Positions 1 to 9,898 are shown, counted from the first letter of the stretch. The stretch is 64,000 bases of DNA from Heterocephalus glaber (GCF_000247695.1 NW_004624804.1:9601618-9665617), one strand, 5' to 3'. Translations and numbers: made by a program. Notes: generated from the sequence alone by a model not told the origin.

Positions 1-200
1 AACCAGGATTACAGGTCCCATTTGACCCAGGTATCCCTCTGCTGGGTATCTTTCCAAAAGAATTAAAAGAATCATACCACAGTGATATATGCTCACCCAT
101 GTTTATAGTGGCACAGTTTGCAATAGCTAAAACTTGGAAACAGCCCAAATGCCCATCAACTGATGACTAAAGAAGATGTGGCTGGCACACTATTGGGAAT
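1..200 (+). mobile_element. L1 3'-end fragment
   Basis: The text resembles the sense strand of an L1 ORF2 end/3' UTR (a cytoplasmic-control-like run about cases pending at a tip, then 'aaacttggaaacagcccaaatg' type sequence around 130-160). The element enters from outside the window and fades near 200. Assigned by resemblance only. Confidence 0.55.
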
Positions 201-421
201 CCATAAGTATTTGCCAAATTATCCCAAATGGAACTATCCAGGGTTACTAAATGTGACATGGAAAGAGCTAAGTAAATATTGAGGTTCAGAGTAAGACACA
301 AAGGTTTTCTATTGCACAATCAACCCTCTCTAGCACTTCCATACTTTCCTCTTTAGGCCTATGCTCTACCTAAGATTAAAAAAGAAAAAAAAACAACACC
401 CATTTAAAATCCTCTCTGCAA

Positions 422-507
422 GGGCTGGGGATTTAACTCAGCAGCACAGTGCCTGCCTGCCGCTCAGGAGGTCCTGAGTTCGATCCCCGGTACCCAAAAA
501 AAAAAAA
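422..507 (+). mobile_element. ID SINE (group C)
   Basis: ID body with A box TTTAACTCAGCAG and B box GTTCGATCCC, ending GGTACC plus a 12-A tail. It has the 'GCAC..GCCTGCC' middle that I call group C. The reading frame across 449-688 is ID plus flank, not a gene. Confidence 0.85.
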
Positions 508-1140
508 TCCACTCTGCAAGAAGCATTGCCTTTCCTTCTACACAACACCAAGCTCTACCAGATATATATGCTTCCTCACATGGGGTTTACTTCGTAGGAG
601 ATCTGAAAATCATGAGATAATGAGGTCATGTACCAGCCAAGCTGTAACCCCTAGACAATATAGCAGAGGACCAATCAGGAAGGCCTAAGGCTCTCCAAGT
701 TTCTAGTGGTTCAGCAGGCTGCTTGCTATTGCAAGCAACATTACTGTGTGCATAAAATAATCAAAATTAGATTATGTAGAGTAAAAATTTGGACATTAGA
801 AAAAGCTGAGTATCAATTCAATGTGGAAATAAATATGGATATGTACAGCATTATGTTTGCCCTGTTAATCTATAATCTAGATTTACCACCTGAACCTAAT
901 CCATCTCAGTACTCTAACACAGGCATACTACAACACAAAGGGCGGCTGTTATCCCCAGGGTTTAACCTGAATCCAATCACACAATTCACTTTCACTTCTA
1001 GTTTCTAGTTTCTAGTAACAACCTAAATGATTTCACCAGGATCGATCCGTAATCTAGAAAACTGACCAGATCTCTTCAATAAGTCATGGGAGAAAAGAAA
1101 AATGAGGGAGAAAAGCTAAGTGTTCTAGATTTAAAGAAAC

Positions 1141-1280
1141 TTCTGGGAGGCTGAAGTAGGAAAATTGCCTGGAGTTCGAGGCCAGACTGGACTACATAGA
1201 GTTCAAGGCTAGCCTGAACTACACAGCAAGACACTGTCTCTAATAAATAAATAAATTAATTTAATTTAATTTAATTTAAT
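1141..1280 (+). mobile_element. 5'-truncated B1 SINE with ATTTA-type tail
   Basis: Starts inside B1 at 'gggaggctga', contains the doubled 'gccagactggactacatag / gctagcctgaactacacag' segment typical of many B1 copies here, and ends in an (AAAT)n then (TTTAA)n tail at 1240-1280. Confidence 0.75.
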
Positions 1281-1320
1281 AGACTAAAAGAAACTTCAAA
1301 ACATGTAATAACCAAATGCA

Positions 1321-1585
1321 AACTGGGTTTGGTGGCTCACACCTATAATTCCAGCACTTTGGGAAACTGACATAGAAGGATCCCAAGTTTGAGCCCAGCT
1401 GTGGCAATTCAGCAAGACCCTATCTCAAAATAAAAGAATTAAACAAGGAGATTGAGCCAGGAGAATCCTAAGTGGGCAATTTATCTAGACTCTGTCTCAT
1501 AAGAAAATTTTACAAAAGGACTGGCTAGGGAGGTAACTCAGTGGTAGAGAGCCCCTAGGTTCAATTCCCAGCACAGAAAAAAGGA
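1321..1585 (+). mobile_element. Dimeric B1-ID SINE
   Basis: B1 head (tggtggctcacacctataat) followed by an old ID right monomer at 1519-1577 (ggtaactcagtggtagag ... gttcaattcccagcac). An extra B1-like stretch lies between the two parts at 1450-1495. Confidence 0.6.
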
Positions 1586-1924
1586 AACAAAAGGGACAGT
1601 TTGGAAAATTTTAACAAGGACTGAACAATATAGAGGAATTACTGTGGTGGACTATGATTATGCAAGAAAATGTTCTTTCTATTAAACACATTAACACATT
1701 TAGGAGTAAAAGCTCAGGAATAAAAGCAATATATATTATAGAAAAAATTCAGGTTTTAAAATCTGAGGAATAGATTTGCAGGCAATCAATGTATTATTTT
1801 ATCTACTTTTCTGGTACTTTTACATTTTTTATAATAAAAAGTAAAATCAAAAGCCTTATGGGAAAATTATCCTTCCCCTTGTTTCCCGGCCACCACCTCT
1901 CCAGCCACTTATGTATTCTTCCAA

Positions 1925-2340
1925 AGACATTCTTTTAAAAAATATTTTATTGTGTTCTAAGTGTAGTCTAGTGGTATTAAATACATCTGGATATATCTCC
2001 ATAACTATTTTTATCTTGTGAAACTAAAACTGGACCCATTAAACAATAACTCCAATTAATCCTATTTCCTTCTCCCCACCCTTTGCAACCAGCATTCTTT
2101 TAATCTGATTCTGATTACCTCGTTACTTTGTGCCCACATGTCATATAGATACCACATATACACCATATATATTCAATATTAGCACATATAGATCTGCCTC
2201 ATTCTAACAACTGCATAAATGTATAAGGTATTTAACCAGTCCTCTACAGATGAACACCTGGGAATTCATACTTGATAGTCTTTTTCAATTATAAAAAAAA
2301 GTGCAATTGACTTTAAGCTTCAATTAGCAAATATGCATGC
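1925..2340 (-). mobile_element. Old L1 3' UTR fragment, antisense
   Basis: Contains 'actggacccattaaacaataactcc' type wording and 'ctgattacctcgttactttg', which recalls the antisense 3' UTR of ancient L1M elements. Boundaries are approximate. Confidence 0.4.
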
Positions 2341-2419
2341 CTAACAATGTGCAATTAAAGTACTTAGATGTTAACTTGTCTACATAGGTGTTCTTATTTA
2401 TTGGGTACTCAAATTAATC

Positions 2420-2506
2420 TTTTTTTTTTTTGAACCAGGGATTGAACTCGGGACCTTGCGCTTGCGAAGCAGGCGGCGGGAAACACTGAGCTAAATCCCT
2501 GGGCCC
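2420..2506 (-). mobile_element. ID SINE (group A), antisense
   Basis: T-tract, then GAACCAGGGATTGAACTCG ... CTGAGCTAAATCCCTGGGCCC. Flanked by a 13-bp target site duplication (TCAAATTAATCTT) at 2409-2421 and 2507-2519, so the insertion is recent and complete. Confidence 0.93.
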
Positions 2507-2579
2507 TCAAATTAATCTTAAACTTCCCACTAAATTACTCCAATTATGAAACACACACCATGTACAATTCTCACTGAGC

Positions 2580-2698
2580 TGCTGGCATGGTGGCCCACAC
2601 CTGTGATCTCAGCACTTGGGAGGCTGAGGCAGGAGGAGGATCACTGTGAGTTTGAGGCCAGTCTGGGCTACAAAGCAAGACTCGGTCTCAAAAAAAAA
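2580..2698 (+). mobile_element. B1 SINE
   Basis: Full B1 body from 'gctggcatggtggcccacacc' to an A8 tail. Flanked by CTCACTGAG on both sides (2570 region and 2701 region). Confidence 0.88.
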
Positions 2699-2919
2699 CC
2701 TCACTGAGCCATCTGTCATTGTTCCTTGCTTTTCTTGTATAATAGCTTTTAAACTACATCTGCTCTAATTTACATGTACAATAATCACTATAGTTTTTCC
2801 TTTTCTAATATTGCTCTTTTAATCAAAGCAACTGATTATGAACTAGCCAGATCAAATTCCTGCACATCCTCAACCTCCTTGCAGGCCATTTTGAAATTCT
2901 CTTTAAAAACCATCCATAT

Positions 2920-3156
2920 CTTGGGAGGCTGAGGCAGGAGGAGCACCACGAATTCAAGGCCTGAACTACGCAGTGAAACCCTATCTTAAAAAAAAAAAAT
3001 CTGTAGGTCAGGCTCAGTGCTGCACACCTTTAATCCCAGCACTCAGGAGGCTGAAACAGGAGGATCACCATGAGTTGGAGGCCAGCTTGGGCTACACAGT
3101 GAGTTCAGGGCCAGCCTGAAAGACACAGCGAGCCACTGTCTTAAAAAACAAAACAA
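2920..3156 (+). mobile_element. Two tandem B1 SINEs
   Basis: A 5'-truncated B1 (2920-2999, poly-A end) is followed directly by a full B1 (3004-3156) that carries the internal duplication 'gccagcttgggctacacagtg / gccagcctgaaagacacagcg'. Confidence 0.8.
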
Positions 3157-3157
3157 G

Positions 3158-3248
3158 GACGCTGGGGATTTAGCTCAGTGGTTCTGTTGCCTGCTTCGAA
3201 AGCACAAAGTCCTGAGTTCAATCCCTGGTAAAAAAAAAAAAAAAAAAA
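3158..3248 (+). mobile_element. ID SINE (group A)
   Basis: GCTGGGGATTTAGCTCAGTGG to CCCTGGTA then a 19-A tail. Abuts the preceding B1 tail, so it probably inserted into that A-rich end. Confidence 0.88.
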
Positions 3249-3252
3249 CCAA

Positions 3253-3340
3253 GGGGGCCAGGGATTTAGCTCAGTGGCACCATGCCTGCCTCACAAAGCA
3301 CAAGGTCCTGAGTTCAATCCCCAGTACCAAAGAAAAAAAG
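3253..3340 (+). mobile_element. ID SINE (group C)
   Basis: Follows the previous ID within 5 bp, in the same orientation. The middle reads GGCACCATGCCTGCCTCACAAAG. Confidence 0.88.
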
Positions 3341-3354
3341 AACAAAATAACAAA

Positions 3355-3420
3355 CCATAGCTCAGTGGTAGACCATTTGCCTCACCTGCACAAGACCCTG
3401 AGTTTCATCCCCAGACCCAC
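3355..3420 (+). mobile_element. Old ID fragment
   Basis: Starts at the A box (tagctcagtggtagacc) and ends 'catccccagaccc'; more diverged than its two upstream neighbours. Confidence 0.6.
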
Positions 3421-3461
3421 AAAAATAATGTAACACATAGCTTTAATTAAAGGCTTCTACA

Positions 3462-3561
3462 CACTGGGCATTGCACACCTGAAATCCCAGCACTCTTGGG
3501 AGTCTGAGGCAGGAAGGTCCCAAGTTCTAGCAAAGCCTAGGTAACTCAGTAAGACTGTGTT

Positions 3562-3592
<31 letters not shown>

Positions 3593-3655
3593 AAAGTTGA
3601 AGATGTATGTAGCTCATTGTGAAGGGCCCCTGGGGTTCAATTCCCAGCACAGGGG
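3462..3655 (+). mobile_element. Dimeric B1-ID SINE
   Basis: B1 part 3462-3560, an (AAAT)n linker at 3562-3594, then an old ID right monomer ending 'gttcaattcccagcac' near 3650. Confidence 0.7.
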
Positions 3656-4021
3656 AGGCTCCTACCATTTTTCCAGTCTAAAGCTAACTCTAGAATCTGT
3701 AACTGTAACGTAGTTAACTTTCCCCACAGAAATTCTAGTATCTAACTTGGTATAAGAAAAAGATAAGCTTTGGTATATATTAGCTGTTTACACTAGCAAG
3801 GTTAGCTTGAGTAAATTACCATCAGAACCTCAGCGATCTCATCAGAAAAACGCTGCAAAAACCACCTAACGTTACAACATATCTCAACTTTTGTGACACA
3901 CCTGAATGTATTGGGCACAAGTGGATCAGACACTAAGTAATTCCTAGTTGAATCCGAATATTATCTTCCACTGTTTCATTCTCGCCGAATTTAAGAACAG
4001 AGCTTAAAACAAATTTTATGA

Positions 4022-4181
4022 TTTGTTTTGTTTTTGAGACAGAGTCCATGTATTTCAGACTGGCCTTTAACTCACAACGTAGCCCAGGCTGGCCTTGAAC
4101 TCGCAGCAATTCTCCCGCCTCAGTCTCCTTTGCAAGCCTCCCAAATGCTGGGATTATGGGCATGTGCCACCACGCCCAGCG
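4022..4181 (-). mobile_element. B1 SINE, antisense
   Basis: Reads tttttgagacagagtc ... ggctggccttgaactcgcagcaattctcc ... accacgcccagc. Carries the duplicated 'ggcctttaactcac / ggccttgaactcgc' segment. Confidence 0.88.
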
Positions 4182-4559
4182 GTCAAATTTTATGGTTTCT
4201 AATGGGAGTTAGAATAGTACTAAGCTCTTAGTAAGTACTCAAAAATTATTCGCGGTTTGAATCAATTCAGTATAAACCATTATGGTGGTTGAAGCACTCA
4301 TTTACTAGATAAGAGAAAAACTTCCTTAACTAGGATGACAGTCCCAAGTTGCTAAAAGCTACGGAAATCTCAAACTTTCCAACGACTCTCAAAGAAGACT
4401 CAACTGACCAGACAGACAGAGGAGGGCGATGCAAAGCATTTCCTTTCCATAATTTTGTACCAAGATTATACTAAATAGTAGATGGACACACAAAGTAAGC
4501 GCTCCATTATTCGCTACTATTACTAAGACGCCTTCCACTGGAATCTACCAAAGGAAGGA

Positions 4560-5105
4560 AAAAAACAGTGGCTGCAGTCACGAGAGGGCGAGGACCCCTA
4601 GCCTCGCGCACCAGGGTCTCCCAACCACATGGGGTCCCTCCCCAACCACAGGCCGACCGGAGGCAACGGTCTCCCCCAAAGGTCAAGGCTTTGGACCATG
4701 TTTCCTTCCGGGGCTCGGAGGCGAGTCGGAACGCCCCCAGAGAACCTATACCCTGAAGCCAGGAGCTACGTCTGCCCGGAAACCCGCGCGGGCTCCGGGA
4801 GAGGGAGATACCGGTGGTCCCCGGGCCGCAGCCTCCAGGGCAACCACACAGCCACGGCGCGCAGCCCCACCGCTCAGCCGGGCAGACCCCCAGGGGGGCT
4901 TAGCGCACAACAGCCCCTGAGACTCACCTTCACAGCCACCCCTCACATTCCATCAGGCAGCCATGCGCCCGGCAGTGAGCTCCCTGGCGTCCCAGACGCC
5001 GCCTCCTCTGGGTCCCGGCCCACTACGGACGCGGTCCCCGCCGGGCACTGGGGCCGCCAGCACGCAGGCGCAGAGCTCCGCCGTTGCGCTCCTCCCCCGG
5101 CTTTC
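4560..5105. promoter_or_regulatory. CpG island, probable ZNF106 promoter
   Basis: GC-rich and CpG-dense (for example 4560-4610, 4790-4870 and 4975-5095) in otherwise AT-rich repeat-filled DNA. In human the ZNF106 gene lies head-to-head with SNAP23, on the opposite strand and just upstream, so this island is where its promoter is expected. I saw no ZNF106 coding exon between 1 and 4560, so the name rests on synteny. Confidence 0.55.
4928..5060 (-). other. Inferred non-coding first exon (ZNF106 5' end)
   Basis: On the minus strand the sequence reads GGCTGTGAAG|GTGAGTCTC, with the donor at 4922-4927, an excellent match to a 5' splice site inside a CpG island. The upstream ATGs in this stretch (for example opposite 4963) open only tiny frames, as expected of a 5' UTR exon. 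The upstream limit is a guess, and no transcript evidence is available here. Confidence 0.35.
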
Positions 5106-5329
5106 TCAATAATCGAGCTTTATTTAAACAAGAGAGTGAACAACAGACACAGCGGGAAAGGCTCGAAGCGAGGAACCAAGGCAAGGCCAACTAGGGCGAG
5201 AATCAGTGAGCTGCCCCAACCTCGCTAATCCTTTTTCTTTCTCTTTTCTCTTTCTAGGCCTTCCACCATAGGTAGTGGCAACTGTTTCAGCTAAATTACC
5301 AAACCTTTCCTTCCTGTGAAAGTTATCGA

Positions 5330-5560
5330 AGTTTTTTTTTTTATTAAATTCTTTTATTGGTACATTGTAGGTATACAACACAATTACATTTCTCATTGGG
5401 AATTGTACCTTTACATAATGCATCTTGGTTCTTATTTTTTCCCCATTCCTAGCCCTCCCTTCACGCCCTCCACCCTTCCCTATTTACAAAGACTTTATTT
5501 CCGTTTCTCATCATTTTTCCTTTCCCTTCTTTCCTTTCCCCTGCCCTCCTACTAGTATCG
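5330..5560 (-). mobile_element. L1 3'-terminal fragment, antisense (pyrimidine-rich)
   Basis: Starts with a T-tract (the reversed poly-A), then ttcttttattggtacattg ... cattgggaattgtaccttta, then a C/T-rich stretch. The same module recurs at 30955, 43278, 50075 and 55485, always with the T-tract first. Confidence 0.6.
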
Positions 5561-5591
5561 AAGTTTAATGTAAGGCGCAAGAGCTTTAGAA

Positions 5592-5745
5592 CAGACAGAC
5601 CCGAATCAAATCTGAGCCTAGCTACTCCAGTTTGTGACTCCGGGCATATAACATGTTTTCTTGGAATCTCAGCTTTCTGAGTTAAAATTACTACAGAAAT
5701 ACCTCACAGGTTATTGCAAAAATTAAATGAGACCCCCTTGTCTGC
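5592..5745 (+). mobile_element. MIR SINE fragment
   Basis: Resembles the MIR core: 'gactccgggcatataac', 'aatctcagctttctgagtt', 'attgcaaaaattaaatgaga'. Ancient and diverged. Confidence 0.5.
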
Positions 5746-5799
5746 GGAGGTTAGTGCCAAGTGCTGAGGAGCTGAGTGTGTGCTCTGAGCGCCCCAACG

Positions 5800-5911
5800 T
5801 ATTTTTTTAGGATCTTGCCATGTGATCCAGGCGGGCTATAAACTTATGATCCTCCTGTCCCAGCCTCTTCCTAGGGCAGGGATTACAAGTGTGCACCACC
5901 ACACCAGCTTC
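5800..5911 (-). mobile_element. Old B1 SINE, antisense
   Basis: Reads ttttaggatcttgcc ... gggattacaagtgtgcaccaccacaccagc; diverged. Confidence 0.7.
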
Positions 5912-5939
5912 TACTTTTATTATATTTTTTAGATTTTTA

Positions 5940-6451
5940 AAAAAGTTTTTTAATATTGGGGTTTTTTTGAGATAGTCTTTTGCTATGAGTTCATTCAGAC
6001 TGTCCTTGAACTTACTACGCAGCCAGACCAGGCTGGCCTCAAACTCAGGGGAATCTGTCAGTTATTTTCATCGCTGCTGAGACAAAATACCCGACACGCA
6101 AAGTTAAAAGAGGAAAAATTTATTATTGCAGTTTGTAGAAGTTTCAGTCCATAATTGTCTGGCTCCAAGGCAGGGTGGCGTGGCAGAGGAGAAATAGTTT
6201 ATGGTGGCCAAAAGGTAGCGAAGCAACAAGGGGACCTTAACAGCATCTTTCTGTCCCTTTTATTTTGTCCAGACTACCAGGATTAGGGCAGTCCCAAACC
6301 AATCTAGTAAATCATGGAATCACTCTAGAGTAAGCCACCTATGACCACATAAGGTTTTGGGGGGTACATCTAGACTCAAACCATAATGCAATCCTCCTGC
6401 CTCAGCCTCCCAAGTGCTGGGATTATAGGTGCATGTCACCATTCCTGGTTC
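5940..6451 (-). mobile_element. B1 SINE split by an LTR
   Basis: The left part (5965-6055) ends 'ctggcctcaaactcaggggaatc' and the right part (6391-6451) resumes 'atcctcctgcctcagcctccc'. Joined, they give a normal antisense B1, so the LTR between them inserted after the B1. Confidence 0.85.
6056..6390 (-). mobile_element. MaLR-type solo LTR, antisense
   Basis: About 335 bp running TGTCAG...AATGCA. On the minus strand it starts TGCATTATGGTTTGAG and ends with a polyadenylation signal (complement of 6119-6124), followed by a 'GGGTATTTTGTCTCAGCAGCG' style end, as in ERVL-MaLR LTRs. Flanked by AATC/ATC of the interrupted B1. No internal region is present. Confidence 0.7.
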
Positions 6452-6645
6452 ATATTTTTTAAATGTTTTTTTTTAAAAAAGATTAAATGGGGTAGAACAG
6501 GTCAAGTGCTTATCCATAAATGTTGACATCCCATCAATATTAATGGTTATATTCTAATCCACACCTAAAGTCAAACAGGCCATACTCACTCCCTGGGGTC
6601 CTTATTTTAGTAACTAAGAGTAGTCAGATCAAATCATAGTAAGGT

Positions 6646-6736
6646 GGGGCCAGGGATTTAGCTCAGTGGTTTTGCCCCTTGCTGCACAAGCGCAAGGACC
6701 CGAGTTCAATCCCCAGTACCAAAAAAAAAAAAAAAA
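6646..6736 (+). mobile_element. ID SINE (group B)
   Basis: The middle reads CTGCACAAGCGCAAGGACCCGAG, the 'CTGCNCAAG...GGACC' version I call group B. It ends GTACC plus A16. Confidence 0.9.
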
Positions 6737-6982
6737 TTACAGTAAGGTTGATAATAATGTAAAGGGCTACTCCTTCCATATACATAATTTAAACTATAAC
6801 ATTTTCCTATAATAAGACCTTCAGTGCCCAAAATCAAAATAAACTTTCAGCTATGTGTAAATCCAGATTTACCTCTAGAGGTTTAGGAAACTCTGCTAAT
6901 TCTGTGTTTGTGACATCATTATTACTTGGAACACTCAGGTTCTGTGCTATACTGCTCATTCTACTCTTCTTTAGAAACATAC

Positions 6983-7050
6983 ATGAGCTGGGTGTGGTGG
7001 CACATGCCTGTAATCCCAACACTCAGGACACTGAGGCAGGAATGAGATAG
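6983..7050 (+). mobile_element. 3'-truncated B1 fragment
   Basis: Reads gagctgggtgtggtggcacatgcctgtaatccc, then stops after 'gaggcaggaatga'. Confidence 0.7.
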
Positions 7051-7114
7051 GATATTAGCGTGTGGCAAAAGCTGGCTGGAAAGTAGGTGTGATCTGTTAA
7101 CTACAAGATTCCAA

Positions 7115-7295
7115 GGCCAGGGATTTAGCTCAGTGGTTCCACCACCTTTTTTTTTTTCTTTGATACCGGGGATCGAACTCTGGACCTTGCGCTTGCGAGG
7201 CAGGCACCGGAACCACTGAGCTAAATCCCCCGCCCATCCACCACCTGTCTTGCAAGCTCAAATTCCCGAGTTCGATCCCTGGTACCAAAAAAAAG
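7115..7295 (+). mobile_element. ID SINE (group A) hosting a second ID
   Basis: The 5' part 7115-7146 (ggccagggatttagctcagtgg) and 3' part 7236-7295 (ccaccacctgtcttgcaagc ... ggtacc) form one ID once the antisense ID between them is removed. Confidence 0.92.
7147..7235 (-). mobile_element. ID SINE (group A), antisense, nested
   Basis: T-tract, GATACCGGGGATCGAACTC ... CTGAGCTAAATCCCCCGCCC. Bounded by a duplicated TCCACCACCT taken from the host ID. Confidence 0.93.
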
Positions 7296-7499
7296 AGGGA
7301 AAAAAAAGGTTCCAGACACAGGTGCAAAACAGTTCTCAAAACCCTGCATGGGGACTTTTTGCAAGAACTCAAGCAGGTTTTCAATAGGACAGCCTAGACC
7401 TGAGGCCATCTTGAGGCATAGGATCCTGGCACTGCCTCTCAGGACCAGTATGTAGACAGTCACGTAAGTTTCCTAGAGATTTGGACAGCATAAATGAAA

Positions 7500-7795
7500 G
7501 GCAGCCACGAGGAGCAGGGCTGTCCTAACTTTCCACAGTAGCTGTGTTTCCCACACGTAGTGTGTACTTTTACATTTGCTCTCTCCCTCTTTTTCTCTTT
7601 ACTCGGCCCAAGCTCGCCCTGCAGAGCCAGCCGTCACTCTTCACTTTTACTTTCTTGAATAAACTTGGACACTGCTTTTTTGCTCATTTCATTCATTTCT
7701 TTGTTCACGACTAGAAGAACCTGGAATCCAACTCCAGAAGGACAGGCAAGCAACCCAGAACCCAGTAAATTTAGTTGGCGAGCCACTTTTATTTT
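7500..7795 (+). mobile_element. ERV LTR-like segment
   Basis: Pyrimidine-rich stretch, 'ctcggcccaagctcgccctgcagagcc', a polyadenylation signal at 7658-7663, then 'ttagttggcgagcc' near 7775-7790, which recalls the LTR/leader junction of class I ERVs. A second copy lies antisense at 39845-40020. The 5' limit is uncertain. Confidence 0.5.
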
Positions 7796-7809
7796 TATTT
7801 ATTTATTTT

Positions 7810-7887
7810 TTTGGTATCAGGAATCAAACTTGGGTCCTTGCGCTTGCGCGGCAGGTGGTGAAACCACTGAGCTAAATCCCCAGCCCC
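7810..7887 (-). mobile_element. ID SINE (group B), antisense
   Basis: Reads TTGGTATCAGGAATCAAAC ... GAGCTAAATCCCCAGCCCC, preceded by a (TTTA)n tail at 7785-7810. It sits at the end of the LTR-like segment. Confidence 0.88.
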
Positions 7888-7944
7888 AAACAATTTTTTC
7901 CTTCAAATGAAAGTTTTAATTTTCTTTTGATGAGAAAGCAATGA

Positions 7945-8036
7945 TTTTTTTTTTTTTTTTTTTTTGGTACTGGGGATCGAACTCTGGACCTTACGCTTGC
8001 GAGGCAGGCACCGAAACCACTGAGCTAAATCCCCGG
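7945..8036 (-). mobile_element. ID SINE (group A), antisense
   Basis: T20 tract, then GGTACTGGGGATCGAACTC ... GAGCTAAATCCCCGGG. Confidence 0.9.
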
Positions 8037-8040
8037 GTGG

Positions 8041-8113
8041 TCCCCAACTTGCTACCATCCTGCCTAAGCCTCCCAAGTAGCTAAAACTATAGGCGCAAGC
8101 CGCCAAGCCAGGC
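8041..8113 (-). mobile_element. Old B1 fragment, antisense
   Basis: Reads 'ccatcctgcctaagcctcccaagtagctaaaactatagg ... caagccaggct'. Abuts the preceding ID. Confidence 0.6.
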
Positions 8114-8635
8114 TCGCTACCAGCATTCAAAAATTCCTGTCTCTTTCAGGGACCTACAAGGAACAGCTCTACGCCTCTTAACAAGGATGCATTACGAGAA
8201 AGTTCCGGAAGGTACTATGCTGTTCTTTGCATAAACTGTTCCCGCAGCCTGGAAAACTATCTCCCTCTCTCCTGGACTTCCGCGGGTAACTGCTTATCTT
8301 TCACGTCTAGAAAGTCACTTCTTCCCGTAAGCCTTTCAAGACACCTCTAAGAAAGCAATCTTGTTCCTTGTAAGCCGAAGGCTCGCTGGGCTTTCTATGT
8401 GCCAGACACCGTATTTGCCCACTATACTTCATGTATCTCCCAGTCTAGACAGATCGAAGACCCTGTAGGTCAGGAAAAACATTTTAGTCGCCTTCTTTCC
8501 CTCAGCAGTGTCTGGCACACGGTTGCCTTCTGTAAACGTTTACTGCCCGTCCACCAGGCAGCTAGGGAATCTACCGCGTTAACCGGTGAGTTCCCAGGAT
8601 CTCAGCCTGCGTGGCAAGGCGATTTAAACCCCTCG

Positions 8636-9135
8636 CGTGGTGATTGGCTCCAGCTGCAGAGGTGTGTCTGCGGCTGCGGCGCCGGAAAAGTGCGCAGGCG
8701 CGCGGGACCAAGGCGCGCAGGACCAAGGCGCGCAGGCGCGGTAAAGGCGCGACGTCTGGTCCCGGGCTACAGTGTCCGAGCTGCTGCGGCTGGAGAGGAG
8801 TGGCCAGGACTTCTCGGTGAGCCGCCTGGAGCCGGCTGAGGCAGCTGGTCTGGGGGAAGAGTGGGATATCATCAGACAAGAGAATATCGAAAAGTCAGGA
8901 GGCTCGGGCTTAAGGGGAGTCGAGGGTGGTCCGGCCCAGACTCGGCAGATTGGCCTCGCGCAGGGACGCTGGGAGAGGCTGGAGGGGCCGGCGGAGGAAG
9001 TGTGGCGGGCGGTGGTTGCTGGACTCTTCCTGGAAACCAGAGGCCAGCTCCCAGCCCCGCGTCCCCCGCCTCGCCGTCTGGTATGGGCAGAATCAGTAGA
9101 CTGCAAGGTGACCGCCGTGATGAAATAGTTGAGAA
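8636..9135 (+). promoter_or_regulatory. SNAP23: SNAP23 CpG-island promoter
   Basis: CpG-dense stretch upstream of the SNAP23 coding exons. It contains an inverted CCAAT box (ATTGG, 8643-8647), an NRF1-like TGCGCAGGCGCG at about 8690-8701, and a tandem block of ACCAAGGCGCGCAGG units at 8705-8740. No TATA box was seen, as usual for housekeeping genes. The factor sites are motif matches only. Confidence 0.7.
8761..8816 (+). other. SNAP23: Inferred SNAP23 non-coding exon 1
   Basis: The sequence GGCCAGGACTTCTCG|GTGAGCCGCC provides a strong 5' splice site at 8817 in the CpG island, matching the need for a 5' UTR exon upstream of the acceptor at 24297. Intron 1 would be about 15.5 kb. The transcription start is not determined, so the left edge is approximate. 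Confidence 0.5.
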
Positions 9136-9548
9136 CTGTTTGAAAAGAACACTGAAGGTTCGTGGCTTCGGACAGTTCTTGTTCTTAGGAAGGTCCGTCT
9201 TTACCTTCCTGCTTCTCCGCAGATTCTACAGTACAGGGTTGAAGTAGCGGGGAAGAAAAGTACTGCGAAGTGCTGTTTCTTCTTCTTTTTTGGTCCTTAA
9301 TTATTAGGTCACTACAATATCAGAAAGGAAGGACATGGTAAAAGAAACTGAAAAACATCAAAGTTGGGAAGAGGAGAAGAGTTATTTCACTATTAGTCAT
9401 CTCCTAGGTTGGGAGTGGGAGAAGATGGTGACAGGGGGAGAGGAGTTTGCGGGGAGAGAGAAGTTTGGATACTGGCAGTTAATGCCAATGTAGTTTCAGA
9501 CTTGTGAAAAATACTGTAGCTTTTCTGTTTGTTTCCTGTTGGTTTTCT

Positions 9549-9783
9549 TTTGAGACAAGGTCTTGTTATATTTCAGGCTGGCCTCGTACTCGGCGCGATC
9601 CTCTTGCCTACATCTCAGGCCCCTCTGTTGCTTCTTCTTTTTTTTTGAGGCAGGGTGTCCCTTTGTAGTTCAGACTGGCCCTGAACTCACTGTGTAGCCC
9701 AGGCTAGCCTCGGACTCGTGGCTATCCTCCTGCCTCTGCCCCCCAGTGCTGGGATTACAGGCTTGCACCCCCACGCCCGGTGG
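9549..9783 (-). mobile_element. Two B1 SINEs, antisense
   Basis: A partial copy at 9549-9625 (tttgagacaaggtcttg ... tcctcttgcc) precedes a full copy at 9639-9783 (ttgaggcagggtgtccc ... cacccccacgcccgg). Confidence 0.8.
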
Positions 9784-9800
9784 CTCTCTTGCTTCTTCTT

Positions 9801-9898
9801 CTTTTTTTTTTTCTTTTTTTTTTTGGTACCGGGGATCGAACTTGGGTCTTTGAGCTTGTAGGGCAGGCGGCGGAACTACTGAGCTACATCCCCAGCCC
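9801..9898 (-). mobile_element. ID SINE (group B-like), antisense
   Basis: T-rich tail with a C interruption, GGTACCGGGGATCGAAC ... CTGAGCTACATCCCCAGCCC. It is flanked by repeats of 'gcttctt'. Confidence 0.88.

Noticed and set aside
4629..5228. 199-codon plus-strand frame in the CpG island
   Set aside because: Rich in Pro, Arg, Ser and Gly as expected of GC-rich DNA, crosses a likely minus-strand exon, and matches no protein I recognise.
8624..9247. Overlapping frames of 100-160 codons on both strands
   Set aside because: They overlap the SNAP23 promoter CpG island, contradict one another, and have no recognisable domain.
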